Shown here piece after piece: positions 24,563 to 32,938 of a DNA stretch of 35,878 nucleotides (positions within the stretch are counted from its first letter, which is position 1; every line of letters starts with the position of its first letter). Below the pieces are notes generated by a model. The model saw only the letters and a program-made list of their open reading frames with translations, searched no databases and was not told the DNA's origin. Source of the stretch: Candidatus Aerophobota bacterium (GTDB lineage: Bacteria > Aerophobota > Aerophobia > Aerophobales > B3-G15); the NCBI GenBank assembly GCA_021162265.1, contig JAGGZA010000001.1, forward strand, positions 1 to 35,878. Direction: 5' to 3'. A program made the position numbers and the translations under genes.

Positions 24563-25660
24563 CTACTTAAAAGGCAAATAAATAGAAACCAGCATCCCTT
24601 TTTTCTCCTTACTCTCTACACTTAACTCCCCTTGATGTTGTTCAACTATATATTTTGTAATAAAAAGGTCAAACTTTAACCTTTGGTTCCTGATAATGGT
24701 TGACAATGAGGAGGAAAGAATTCTCCCTTCCGGAATAGAAAGATTATCTTCTGACGACATATTGGCTATTTCTAATTTGACAAATTTCCCTTTTCTGACA
24801 GTCTTAACCTGTAGCTTTCCTCCTCTAAACATAGATTCAACTAAATTCTGAATTAAACTGAAAAGGATGTATCTTATCTGAAATTCATCCATTTTTAAAT
24901 AAGGTACAGGAGATAAAAATTTTAAAATCTCTATACCTTTTTTGTTTAACCTGCCTTCCACTGATTGACAAACATCTTCTATGATTTCATTTATATCTTT
25001 AAGTTGGAAGACGGGACTGGTAAATTGAGTGAACTCTAAAATATTTTCAGGAAAAAGAGCTTCTTTAATAGCCAGTTCTATCTGGTAAGCAAAAAAAACA
25101 AGAGGTTTAACATTGCTATCCACAATGGATCCTTGACTATGCCAGTTATCAGCCAAAAGAACTCCCATAACTTCTTTATCTATGGATAGAGGAACACACA
25201 TAAGCTCCTCTGCTTCCAGAAGATCCAATAATCTTTTGCCTATTCCAGAATTCTCCAGTGTTTTTTTTACCTTAAAAGCTTTTCTTTGTCTTAAACAATG
25301 AGTTATAAACTCATCTTTCTTTGAAAAAGGAAAAGCAAGTTTTTTTGCAAGAGGGTTAAGAAGCATTATTTCTCTGGAATGTACTTTACCCTCTAATAAA
25401 ATATCTTCCAGAGACTTTCCCTTTTCAATCATCTGGTGCCATATTATCTCAGCATCTTCTCTGGAAATAGGTCCTACCCCCATCTTACCTTCCAACATGT
25501 CTTTTTCTTCGTTTTTTAAAAGAAGAAAAACTCTGGAAAAACCAAAAATACAACCTGCAATGAGACAGGTAAGAATAGCATATATCCTGCTATCCAGATC
25601 CAAACTTGTATGCATCACATCTCCTGCTTTCAAAAATAAAGATATAATATTATCTCTCAC
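24563..25660 (-). CDS. Membrane GAF protein with a degenerate histidine-kinase ATPase domain
   Basis: This 365-residue protein has an N-terminal transmembrane segment (about residues 26-48), a middle region resembling a GAF sensor ('EELMCVPLSIDKEVMGVLLADN' near 150-171) and a C-terminal kinase-like fold. No phospho-accepting His box is seen. The N-box reads 'SLIQNLVESM', missing the usual Asn-Ala, and the G1 DxGxG is absent. Yet the last strand-helix 'ITKYIVEQHQGELSVESKEKKGM' is well kept. It is probably a pseudokinase or adaptor sensor. The GTG start sits 6 bases after AAGGAG and 3 bases after the galT stop, so it is co-translated with galT. A role in signalling with the downstream c-di-GMP protein is inferred from position. 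Confidence 0.7.
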   Translation of the reverse strand: MRDNIISLFLKAGDVMHTSLDLDSRIYAILTCLIAGCIFGFSRVFLLLKNEEKDMLEGKMGVGPISREDAEIIWHQMIEKGKSLEDILLEGKVHSREIMLLNPLAKKLAFPFSKKDEFITHCLRQRKAFKVKKTLENSGIGKRLLDLLEAEELMCVPLSIDKEVMGVLLADNWHSQGSIVDSNVKPLVFFAYQIELAIKEALFPENILEFTQFTSPVFQLKDINEIIEDVCQSVEGRLNKKGIEILKFLSPVPYLKMDEFQIRYILFSLIQNLVESMFRGGKLQVKTVRKGKFVKLEIANMSSEDNLSIPEGRILSSSLSTIIRNQRLKFDLFITKYIVEQHQGELSVESKEKKGMLVSIYLPFK

Positions 25661-25663
25661 CTC

Positions 25664-26659
25664 TCACTCCTTTTGTCTCAAATGTTCTGCTGCCTCCTCA
25701 GGTGTCATATAGTTTATATAAAAACCTGTCCCCCATTCAAATCCGGCAATTTTTGTAAGGCGGGGCATTATCTCCAAATGCCAGTGAAAATACCTTAAAT
25801 CTGACCTGGCAGGAGAGGTATGAATAATATAATTGTAAGGTATATTAGGAAAAATTTTATTAAGTGACCTGATAGTTTTTTTTAACATACTGGCAAGGCT
25901 CTTTATTTCATCCGGAGTAATTTGCTTGAAGTCACAACTATGCCTTATAGGTATAATCCACATCTCATAAGGAAAACGAGAAGCAAATGGACAGAAACTT
26001 ATAAAATTATCATCTTTCCATAAAAGTCTCTCTTTTGAATCCAGCTCTTGAGCAATTATATCACAGAAAACACATCTTCTCTCAAGAGTAAAATACCTCT
26101 CAGCACCTTCAATTTCTTCCTTAACTCTTTTAGGAATTACTGGAGTAGCAATAAGCTGAGAATGAGAATGGTTAAGGGAAGCTCCTGCTTCCCTTCCCCT
26201 GTTCTTGAAAATCAGCACGTACTTAAACCGGGGATCCTTTGTAAGTTCTATCATCCTTTCCCTGTATGTTAATATCACCTTCTCCACACATCCCTGCTCA
26301 AGGGAAAATATATCTTCTATATGATTGGGCGTTTCAATTATTACTTCATGAGTTCCAATTCCATTCATCATATCATAAATTCCTCTTCTTTCCTTATGCA
26401 AAATACCTTCTGTTTTTAAAGCAGGATACTTATTAGGAACAACCCTTATCTGCCATCCAGGAGTATTGGGTTTTGTCCCATCTTTCCTGTACGAAAAAAC
26501 CTCAGGAGGAGTCATAAACTCATTTCCCTCACAAAGAGGGCAGTCTTTCTTCTCTTTAATTATATCTTTCTCAAAGGAAAAATCGTAAGGTCTTTTACCT
26601 CGCTCTCTTGAGACAATTACCCATCTTTCAACTATAGGGTCTTTCCTCAACTCAGCCAT
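25664..26659 (-). CDS. galT: Galactose-1-phosphate uridylyltransferase
   Basis: This 331-residue GalT-family nucleotidyltransferase exchanges UDP between UDP-glucose and galactose-1-phosphate, or acts on a related sugar phosphate. Zinc-site cysteines are at C40 and C43 ('CPLCEGNEF'), the catalytic HxHxQ is H164-S-H166-S-Q168 in 'ASLNHSHSQLIATP', and the second half-site is 'FHWHLEIMPR' at 292-300. The N-terminal 'LRKDPIVERWVIVSRERGKRP' is typical of the bacterial/archaeal GalT group, some of which work on ADP- or UDP-glucose rather than galactose. It heads an operon with two signalling genes and is divergent from a glycosyltransferase gene. Confidence 0.93.
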   Translation of the reverse strand: MAELRKDPIVERWVIVSRERGKRPYDFSFEKDIIKEKKDCPLCEGNEFMTPPEVFSYRKDGTKPNTPGWQIRVVPNKYPALKTEGILHKERRGIYDMMNGIGTHEVIIETPNHIEDIFSLEQGCVEKVILTYRERMIELTKDPRFKYVLIFKNRGREAGASLNHSHSQLIATPVIPKRVKEEIEGAERYFTLERRCVFCDIIAQELDSKERLLWKDDNFISFCPFASRFPYEMWIIPIRHSCDFKQITPDEIKSLASMLKKTIRSLNKIFPNIPYNYIIHTSPARSDLRYFHWHLEIMPRLTKIAGFEWGTGFYINYMTPEEAAEHLRQKE

Positions 26660-26827
26660 CTATTGAGTTCTCCATCGAATAATTTTTACCATGGCAATCT
26701 GTATTACATTGTACCTACTAAGATAAAAGAAAAGATAAGAAATTACTTTAGTGCACTATATTGTGCTCTCAATTATAACAGGAATACAATTTTTTTCAAA
26801 TAGACTTTCTTTTTTGTTACAAATGGC

Positions 26828-26833
26828 TATAAT
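26828..26833 (+). promoter_or_regulatory. Perfect -10 box (TATAAT) for the plus-strand glycosyltransferase gene
   Basis: TATAAT lies 38 bases before the ATG at 26871, giving a leader of about 30 bases. No good -35 hexamer is visible at 17 bases; the sequence there is CTTTCT. Its position inside the longest possible open frame argues that translation begins at 26871 and not farther upstream. A possible opposite-strand -10, TACAAT, at 26713-26708 could serve galT. Confidence 0.45.
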
Positions 26834-26870
26834 GTTTTGTAGAATGGAAGATAACGCATTGGAGGAGAAA

Positions 26871-28085
26871 ATGAGTTCTTCATTTCTGAGAAAAGACCTG
26901 GCAAAAAGAATAAAAGAAATTAAAAAAGCTGATATTGTAGTAGGTATTCCAAGCTATTACAATGAGGACACAATAGAAAATGTATTATATCAGGTAAGCA
27001 GGGGACTTCTGGAGTTCTATCCTGATTTTAAAAGTGTAATTATCGTGTCTGATGGTGGTTCTACTGATGATACCCGGGAAAAAGCTGAAATGGTAAATAC
27101 AGGAAAGGTAGAAAAAATAATAACCATCTACAAAGGTCCTGCTGGGAAGGGCAGCGCCTTGCGGTCAGTATTTGCTACCGTATGTAACCTTGAAGCTAAG
27201 GTTGGCTTATGTATTGATGCTGACCTTCGTTCCATCAGTCCTGAATGGATAAAAAAATTAGCAGGACCAATTATAGAAGAGGAATGTGATTTTGTTGCTC
27301 CTTTGTATCTTAGACACAAGTACGATGCAACTATAACTAATGATATAGCTTATCCTCTAACAAGAGCCTTATATGGAGTAAGAGTTCGCCAACCAATTGG
27401 AGGAGATTTTGCCTTTTGTAGAGAACTTGCTCTGGAATACCTGGAGCAAGAGGTATGGAATTCTGATGTTGCAAGATTTGGCATAGACATTTTTATGACA
27501 ACCACAGCTATATGCCAGGGATATAGAATTGGAGAATCTCCCCTGGGAGCTAAGTCTCACAACCCAAAAGACCCAATTAGCCTTACACCCATGTTCAGAC
27601 AGGTAGTTGGGACAATGTTTGACCTGGCAGAAAAATACGAAAAAAGATGGAAAAAAATAAGGGGAAGTGTAAGCCCCAGAATAACTTGTGAGGTTGAATT
27701 TGCAAGACCAGAGGAGGTAAAATTATCCACGGAAAGGTTAGAAAAAAATTTCAGAGCAGGATGGGAAAGATTCTCCACACTCTGGAAGGAAATTCTGGAA
27801 AATCTAAACTTCAAACATTTAAAAAGAGTAAGAGAGGGAAAAGACCTTCTATATGCTTCTCCCTGGGCCAAAATAGTTTACGACTATATGGCAGCTCATC
27901 ATAAAAAAATCAATAATATAGAAAGAGAACACCTTCTATGGAGTCTTGTTCCCATTTACCAGATCAGAATAGCTTCTTTTATAAAGGAAACAGAACAGAT
28001 GAGCAGTGAACAAGCTGAGAGATTAATTGAAGATCAGGCTCAAACATTTGAGGATTTCAAGGATTACCTTGTAGAAAGATGGTAA
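26871..28085 (+). CDS. GT81-like glycosyltransferase (glucosyl-3-phosphoglycerate-synthase-like)
   Basis: This 404-residue GT-A-fold glycosyltransferase has 'VVGIPSYYNEDTIENVLYQVSRGL', 'VIIVSDGGSTDDTREKAEM', the metal-binding 'CIDADLRSISPEWIKKLAGPI' and 'QPIGGDFAFCRELALEYLEQ'. These blocks resemble the GT81 family, whose members transfer glucose or mannose from a nucleotide sugar to 3-phosphoglycerate or a related acceptor on the way to compatible solutes. The start chosen is the ATG behind GGAGGAG (5-base spacer). The frame is open 40 codons farther upstream, but that part contains the promoter. It is the only confident plus-strand gene and is divergent from galT. The exact acceptor is not certain. 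Confidence 0.8.
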   Translation: MSSSFLRKDLAKRIKEIKKADIVVGIPSYYNEDTIENVLYQVSRGLLEFYPDFKSVIIVSDGGSTDDTREKAEMVNTGKVEKIITIYKGPAGKGSALRSVFATVCNLEAKVGLCIDADLRSISPEWIKKLAGPIIEEECDFVAPLYLRHKYDATITNDIAYPLTRALYGVRVRQPIGGDFAFCRELALEYLEQEVWNSDVARFGIDIFMTTTAICQGYRIGESPLGAKSHNPKDPISLTPMFRQVVGTMFDLAEKYEKRWKKIRGSVSPRITCEVEFARPEEVKLSTERLEKNFRAGWERFSTLWKEILENLNFKHLKRVREGKDLLYASPWAKIVYDYMAAHHKKINNIEREHLLWSLVPIYQIRIASFIKETEQMSSEQAERLIEDQAQTFEDFKDYLVERW

Positions 28086-28094
28086 ATATTGCTT

Positions 28095-28114
28095 AATACT
28101 TTCTGGTATTTTTT
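28095..28114 (+). terminator. Weak terminator-like hairpin after the glycosyltransferase gene
   Basis: AATAC and GTATT (28095-28099 and 28106-28110) form a 5-bp stem with a 6-base loop, followed by TTTT, 10 bases after the stop codon. The stem is short and AT-rich, so termination would be inefficient. It lies in the 75-base convergent gap with the fumarase beta gene. Confidence 0.35.
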
Positions 28115-28160
28115 CAAGCTGAGCATAATTAATAAATAAATTTTTTAACAGAAAAGTTTT

Positions 28161-28730
28161 TTAAAAAAGGAAATCAACCCTGCTATACCTTTTCGCTCCC
28201 TCCTGATAAAGGTCATTTCCATTCACATCGTTAACCACAATTACCGGGAAATCTTTTACCTCTAATTTGTGAATAGCCTCTGTCCCTAAATCCTCGTAGG
28301 CTATAACCTCTGCTTTTTTGACATGTTGCGATAAAAGAGCACCAGCTCCTCCAATGGCTGCAAAGTAAATAGCCCTGTACTTTCTTATAGCATCCTTTAC
28401 CCTGTCTGAACGAAAACCCTTTCCTATCATTCCCTTCATGCCAGCTTCTAAAAGAAAAATAGTATAAGGGTCCATTCTGGAGCTTGTGGTGGGTCCGCAA
28501 GAACCAATAACCCTGCCCGGTGGTGCAGGCGCAGGACCCACATAGTAAATTACCTGACCCTGCAGGTCAAAAGGGAGGGGCTTTTTTACCTTAAGTGCTT
28601 CTACCATCCTTTTATGTGCCGCATCACGAGCAGTATAGATAACTCCATTAAGCAAAACCTTATCTCCAGCTTTAAGCCTTTCCACATCCTCGGAGGATAG
28701 GGGAGTGGTTAACTTAATTTCAGATTGCAT
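28161..28730 (-). CDS. Class I Fe-S fumarate hydratase, beta subunit
   Basis: This 189-residue C-terminal-domain subunit of a two-component class I (Fe-S) fumarase or L-tartrate dehydratase has 'KLTTPLSSEDVERLKAGDKVLLNGVIYTARDAAHKRM', 'GPAPAPPGRVIGSCGPTTSSRMD' and 'GMKGMIGKGFR', the family's substrate-binding blocks. It follows the alpha subunit by 17 bases and would form an alpha2beta2 complex that hydrates fumarate to malate. Neighbouring malic enzyme supports fumarase over tartrate dehydratase, though sequence alone cannot exclude the latter. Confidence 0.92.
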   Translation of the reverse strand: MQSEIKLTTPLSSEDVERLKAGDKVLLNGVIYTARDAAHKRMVEALKVKKPLPFDLQGQVIYYVGPAPAPPGRVIGSCGPTTSSRMDPYTIFLLEAGMKGMIGKGFRSDRVKDAIRKYRAIYFAAIGGAGALLSQHVKKAEVIAYEDLGTEAIHKLEVKDFPVIVVNDVNGNDLYQEGAKRYSRVDFLF

Positions 28731-28747
28731 TATTACATTCCTTCTTA

Positions 28748-29593
28748 TTATATTTCAACCTCTTTATGTCTTGCTGAATGACACTGCATATTTACTGCTA
28801 CTGGCAAGGAAGCAATATGGCAGGGAAACCATTCTATATTTACTGCAAGGGCTGTAATTCTACCTCCTAATCCCTGAGGACCAATACCAAGCTCATTTAT
28901 CCCTGCAAGAAGTTCCCTTTCAAGCTCAGCATATCTTGGATCGGGATTATACTCGCCTACCTTTCTCAAAAGAGCTTTTTTTGCAAGGTATGCGGCATAC
29001 TCAAAGTCTCCTCCAATTCCAACTCCTACAACTACAGGAGGACAGGGATTGGAACCTGCCTTTTTCACTGTTTGAATCACAAAATCCTTCACTCCTTTCA
29101 CCCCATCTGCAGGCTTTAGCATACAGAGTCTACTCATATTCTCTGCCCCACCCCCTTTGGGAGCAACCACAATTTTTATCCTGTCACCGGGGATAGTCCT
29201 GGTGTATATCAAACAGGGAGTATTATCTCTGGTATTTATGCGACTAAAAAGGGGATCGGAAACCACAGACTTTCGCAGGTATCCTTCAGTATAACCCTGT
29301 CTTACCCCTTCATTTATTGCATCCTCAAGGTATCCTTCTACAATCTGCACCTTTTGCCCCAGCTCTATAAAAAAAACAGCAATTCCTGTATCCTGACAGA
29401 GAGGAATTCTTTCCTTTTTAGCAACTTCAATATTTTTTAATATCTGTTGCAAAATATCCCTGCCTAATGGAGATTCTTCTTTCTCGTACCCCTTTTTTAG
29501 CACATCAACAACATCCTCGGGAAGGTAATAATTGGCATCTATACATAATTTTTTAACTGCTGCTGTTATCTTATCTGCCCTTACTCTTCTCAA
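28748..29593 (-). CDS. Class I Fe-S fumarate hydratase, alpha subunit
   Basis: This 281-residue alpha subunit carries the [4Fe-4S] cluster. Visible family blocks are 'RIPLCQDTGIAVFFIELGQ' near residue 60-80 with the first cluster Cys, 'VVAPKGGGAENMSRLCMLKPADG' with a second Cys, and 'NPCPPVVVGVGIGGDFEYAA' with a third. The start is a TTG preceded by an AAAGGAGAGAGG ribosome binding site. It lies 18 bases downstream of the malic enzyme gene, so fumarate, malate and pyruvate conversion are co-expressed. The oxygen-sensitive cluster fits an anaerobic host. Confidence 0.93.
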   Translation of the reverse strand: MRRVRADKITAAVKKLCIDANYYLPEDVVDVLKKGYEKEESPLGRDILQQILKNIEVAKKERIPLCQDTGIAVFFIELGQKVQIVEGYLEDAINEGVRQGYTEGYLRKSVVSDPLFSRINTRDNTPCLIYTRTIPGDRIKIVVAPKGGGAENMSRLCMLKPADGVKGVKDFVIQTVKKAGSNPCPPVVVGVGIGGDFEYAAYLAKKALLRKVGEYNPDPRYAELERELLAGINELGIGPQGLGGRITALAVNIEWFPCHIASLPVAVNMQCHSARHKEVEI

Positions 29594-29611
29594 TTCCTCT
29601 CTCCTTTAAAT

Positions 29612-30964
29612 TTAATCCCCTGGAGCCTGCGGGATTATCTTTTCTTCCATTAAAATTTTCACAGTATCTCTTGCTCTCTTTATTATGGAGGAGGCTTTTT
29701 TGTAAAGTTCCTCTTCTGTAATATTTACCCTGGCCACTCCCTGTTCAATTGCCTTCATTCCTACTGCAACAGCTTCTCTTGGGAAAACTTCCCACTCATC
29801 CATATTGGGAACAATATACTCCTCACTTAGCCCCTTATCCTCTGCACACCTTGCAATCTCTCTTGCAGCAGCTACACACATCTCATCAGTAATAGTCCTT
29901 GCCCTTACATCCAACGCTCCTCTAAATATCCCGGGAAAACCAAGAGAGTTATTCACCTGATTGGGAAAATCTGACCTTCCCGTTGCAAATATCCTTGCTC
30001 CTGCTTCCTTTGCCTCCCAGGGCCACATTTCAGGTATGGGATTAGCCATGGCAAAGATTATACTATCCTTTGCCATTCCCTTAACCCATTCCGGTTTGAT
30101 TGTACCAGGACCAGGCTTTGAACAGGCAATACATACATCTGTTCCCTCCATTGCCTCCCTTATACCTCCTCTTTTTTTATCCGAATTGGTCTTCAGACAG
30201 ATATCCCACTTTTTTTTATCTTTTTCCCTGTCGATATCTCCCCTATCGGGATGTAAAATTCCCCTGCTATCGGTCATAACTATATTACCGGGCAGGACTC
30301 CGGCAAATATAAGGAGTCTTGCTATAGCCATATTTGCCGCTCCTGCTCCAACCATTGAAACCTTAACCTTATCAATATCCTTTTTAACAATTTTAAGTGC
30401 ATTAAAAAGCCCGGCTAAGGTTATAGCGGCAGTTCCCTGCTGATCATCATGCCATACAGGTATTTCCATCTCCTCTCTTAATTTATCCAGGATATAGAAA
30501 CACTTGGGTTTCTCGATATCCTCAAGATTTATACCACCAAAAGAAGGTTGCAGCCACTTAACTGCAGTAATTATCTCATCAGCATTTTTTGTATCAAGGC
30601 ATATGGGGAAAGCATCAACTCCTCCAAGATACTTAAACAAAAGCGCCTTGCCCTCCATTACTGGAAGACCTGCTTCGGGACCTATATTTCCCAATCCAAG
30701 TACTCTTGTCCCATCAGAAACAACAGCTACAGTATTCCACTTATTTGTATTCTCGTATACTTTCTCCTTATCTTTCTCTATTAATCGGCAAGTTTGAGCT
30801 ACTCCAGGTGTGTACCAGATAGCAAAATCATTAAAATCTCTTATAACACACTTTGGCACCATCTCTATTTTCCCTCGATAAAAGGGATGAAGTTTTAAAG
30901 CATCTTCGCCTGGCTTTTTAGCCTTTGCGAGAAGTTCCTCTCTGGTAAGCTTTCTTTCTGGCAT
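29612..30964 (-). CDS. NAD(P)-dependent malic enzyme
   Basis: This 450-residue malic enzyme of the short bacterial/archaeal type oxidatively decarboxylates malate to pyruvate and CO2, or runs in reverse. It has 'FAIWYTPGVAQTCRLIEKD' with the catalytic Tyr, 'GPEAGLPVMEGKALLFKYLGGVDAFPICLDTKN' with the catalytic Lys, metal ligands in 'NLEDIEKPKCF' and 'VWHDDQQGTAAI', Rossmann 'VSMVGAGAANMAIARLLI', and 'IFAMANPIPEMWPWEAK'. There is no phosphotransacetylase domain. The ribosome binding site is AGAGGAG. Its own 138-base leader has an inverted repeat, so it may begin a transcript with the fumarase genes. Confidence 0.94.
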   Translation of the reverse strand: MPERKLTREELLAKAKKPGEDALKLHPFYRGKIEMVPKCVIRDFNDFAIWYTPGVAQTCRLIEKDKEKVYENTNKWNTVAVVSDGTRVLGLGNIGPEAGLPVMEGKALLFKYLGGVDAFPICLDTKNADEIITAVKWLQPSFGGINLEDIEKPKCFYILDKLREEMEIPVWHDDQQGTAAITLAGLFNALKIVKKDIDKVKVSMVGAGAANMAIARLLIFAGVLPGNIVMTDSRGILHPDRGDIDREKDKKKWDICLKTNSDKKRGGIREAMEGTDVCIACSKPGPGTIKPEWVKGMAKDSIIFAMANPIPEMWPWEAKEAGARIFATGRSDFPNQVNNSLGFPGIFRGALDVRARTITDEMCVAAAREIARCAEDKGLSEEYIVPNMDEWEVFPREAVAVGMKAIEQGVARVNITEEELYKKASSIIKRARDTVKILMEEKIIPQAPGD

Positions 30965-30997
30965 TATTTTCTCTCCTCTTTATGTTTTTTCTCCCGC

Positions 30998-31018
30998 TAC
31001 TTTCCATAAGTGAAAGTA
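30998..31018 (-). promoter_or_regulatory. Inverted repeat in the malic enzyme leader
   Basis: TACTTTC and GAAAGTA form a perfect 7-bp inverted repeat with a 7-base spacer, about 35 bases upstream of the malic enzyme ATG. On the minus strand TATACT (31020-31015), a good -10 match, overlaps one arm. It could be an operator or an mRNA hairpin. No convincing -35 is seen, so both the promoter and the operator are tentative. Confidence 0.35.
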
Positions 31019-31102
31019 TATTTTTTATTTGAGAAGAAAATCGTGAAATTCCTCATCTCACTGACGAAGGAGGTAAGAATCCTACTTTTAAAAAACTCTT
31101 TT

Positions 31103-32038
31103 TTACCTTCCCACAAAGTTTATAACTTCCTTTGCTATATCTTCTGCTCTTAATTTGAATTTTGCCTTCATCTCTTCATTTGTTCCGGATTTCCCAAAAA
31201 CATCCCTTATTCCTATTCTCTTAATCCTTACAGGATACCTTTCCGCAACAACCTCGCAAACAGCAGAGCCTAATCCTCCAATAATGTTATGATTCTCCAC
31301 TGTTACTATCCTGCCTGTTTCCTCGGCTGCCTTCACAATAATCTCCTCATCAACTGGTTTTATGCAGCTCATATTAATTACTCTTGCATCAATACCCTCT
31401 TTCTCCACAAGAGAAGCTGCCTTAAGAGTATCCTCAACCATTGCTCCTGAGGAAATCAAGGTAACATCTTTCCCCTCTCTTAAAACCAAAGCCCTCCCCA
31501 GCTGAAATTTGTAATCCTGAGGGACAATTTGAGGCATAGGGTCTCTTCCAATTCTGAGATATACAGGACCATCGTAATTGCAGGCAAACTCAATAACTCT
31601 CTCTGTCTCAGTAGCATCCACAGGTTCAATAACAACCATATTGGCAATTGACCTCATGATGGCTATATCTTCCAGCGCCTGATGAGTTGCACCATTCTTC
31701 CCCACAAAAAGCCCGACATAGCCTCCAACGATCTTAACATTTAACCTTGGATAGGCACAAGATACTGTTACCTGGTCACAAACCCTTCTTGAGGCAAAAC
31801 AGGCAAAAGTTGTGGCAAAGGGAATAAAACCAAGAGTAGAAAGACCTGCAGCAATTCCTATCATGTTTTGTTCAGCAATTCCTACAGGTATAAACCTCTG
31901 GGGAAAACTTTCTCTAAAGTAAGAGGTTTTGGTGGAAGGGGCAAGGTCTGCATCTAAAACCACAATATTGGGATTTTCTTCTCCTAATCTCACCAGAGTT
32001 TTCCCAAAAGCCTCTCTTGGGGCTATTCTATCAGACAT
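31103..32038 (-). CDS. Transketolase, C-terminal subunit
   Basis: This 311-residue half-transketolase has the pyrimidine-binding and C-terminal domains: 'NIVVLDADLAPSTKTSYFRE', 'RFIPVGIAEQNMIGIAAGLSTLGFIPFATTFACF' (with the Glu that activates thiamine), 'GYVGLFVGKNGATHQALEDIAIMRSI' and 'VENHNIIGGLGSAVCEVVAE'. It pairs with the N-terminal subunit immediately upstream; the stop of one abuts the ATG of the other, with GGAGG inside the upstream gene. Split transketolases are common in archaea, Thermotogae and candidate phyla. The enzyme would serve the non-oxidative pentose phosphate route or a specialised ketose-phosphate reaction. Confidence 0.93.
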   Translation of the reverse strand: MSDRIAPREAFGKTLVRLGEENPNIVVLDADLAPSTKTSYFRESFPQRFIPVGIAEQNMIGIAAGLSTLGFIPFATTFACFASRRVCDQVTVSCAYPRLNVKIVGGYVGLFVGKNGATHQALEDIAIMRSIANMVVIEPVDATETERVIEFACNYDGPVYLRIGRDPMPQIVPQDYKFQLGRALVLREGKDVTLISSGAMVEDTLKAASLVEKEGIDARVINMSCIKPVDEEIIVKAAEETGRIVTVENHNIIGGLGSAVCEVVAERYPVRIKRIGIRDVFGKSGTNEEMKAKFKLRAEDIAKEVINFVGR

Positions 32039-32911
32039 TTATTCCTCCTTCATCTGGGATAAAGTAAGTTCAATCTCCTCCTGGGGACAACCAAGCTCTT
32101 TAAGAGCCTCTTTAACCTGGTCAACGGACATTGAAACAGCGTGCCATTCAACCTTATCTTCCATAAAGGAAACTCCTTGACCTTTCACAGTATGAGCAAT
32201 TATTAAAGTGGGTTTTCCTTTTATCTTTTTTGCCTCATCTAAAGCATTTATAATCTGGGTAAAGGAGTGTCCATTTATCTCTATAACATGCCAACCAAAA
32301 GATACCCACTTATCATAAAGAGGCTCAAGAGGCATAACTTCATTTATCTTCCCTGAGAGTTCAAGTTTATTGTAATCTATTATTGCAAGGAGATTATCAA
32401 GCTTAAACTTGGAAGCACTCATAGCTGCCTCCCATACCTGACCTTCCTGCGCCTCACCATCTCCTAAAAGGGCGTAAACACGAAATGATTTTCCCTTTAA
32501 CTTTGCCCCGAGAGCCATTCCCACTGCTATTGATAAACCCTGTCCCAGAGCACCTGTGCTTGCCTCAACACCTGGACAAAGCCTCATATCTGGATGGCAC
32601 TGAAGGGGACTATCGGGGTGATGAATTGTAAGTAAAATATCTTCTGGTATGAAGCCCTTTTCTGAAAGGACAGCATAAAAAATGGGTGCAGCATGCCCTT
32701 TGGACAGGATAAAACGATCTCTTTCCTCCCAGGCTGGATTTTCAGGGTCTACTTGCAGCTCATAAAAGTACAAGGTGGTAAGAATTTCGGCAATTGACAT
32801 GGAACCACCGGCATGCCCGAAGCCTGATTTTCCTATCATCTTAACTACTTTAATCCTTAACCTGTTTGCTATCTCCTCAAGCTTTTTTCTTTCTACAGGC
32901 TTTTTATTCAT
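32039..32911 (-). CDS. Transketolase, N-terminal (thiamine diphosphate-binding) subunit
   Basis: This 290-residue subunit binds the diphosphate and Mg of thiamine diphosphate. It shows 'GKSGFGHAGGSMSIAEILTTLYF', 'RDRFILSKGHAAPIFYAVL', 'EASTGALGQGLSIAVGMALGAKL' and the TPP motif 'LLGDGEAQEGQVWEAAMSASKFKLDNLLAIIDYN'. It requires the C-terminal subunit to form an active site. AAAAGGAG precedes the ATG. It lies 27 bases downstream of a ketose-epimerase-like gene, suggesting linked carbohydrate metabolism. Confidence 0.94.
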   Translation of the reverse strand: MNKKPVERKKLEEIANRLRIKVVKMIGKSGFGHAGGSMSIAEILTTLYFYELQVDPENPAWEERDRFILSKGHAAPIFYAVLSEKGFIPEDILLTIHHPDSPLQCHPDMRLCPGVEASTGALGQGLSIAVGMALGAKLKGKSFRVYALLGDGEAQEGQVWEAAMSASKFKLDNLLAIIDYNKLELSGKINEVMPLEPLYDKWVSFGWHVIEINGHSFTQIINALDEAKKIKGKPTLIIAHTVKGQGVSFMEDKVEWHAVSMSVDQVKEALKELGCPQEEIELTLSQMKEE

Positions 32912-32938
32912 TTTTCAGCTCCTTTTAAAAAATAAGAT

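Noticed and set aside
26751..26870. Longer N-terminus for the plus-strand glycosyltransferase
   Set aside because: This stretch contains a perfect TATAAT and no ribosome binding site before its first ATG. GGAGGAG directly precedes the ATG at 26871, and the family-like sequence begins after that point.
29961..30443. Plus-strand open frame of 160 codons
   Set aside because: It lies entirely within the malic enzyme gene on the other strand and shows no recognisable protein features.
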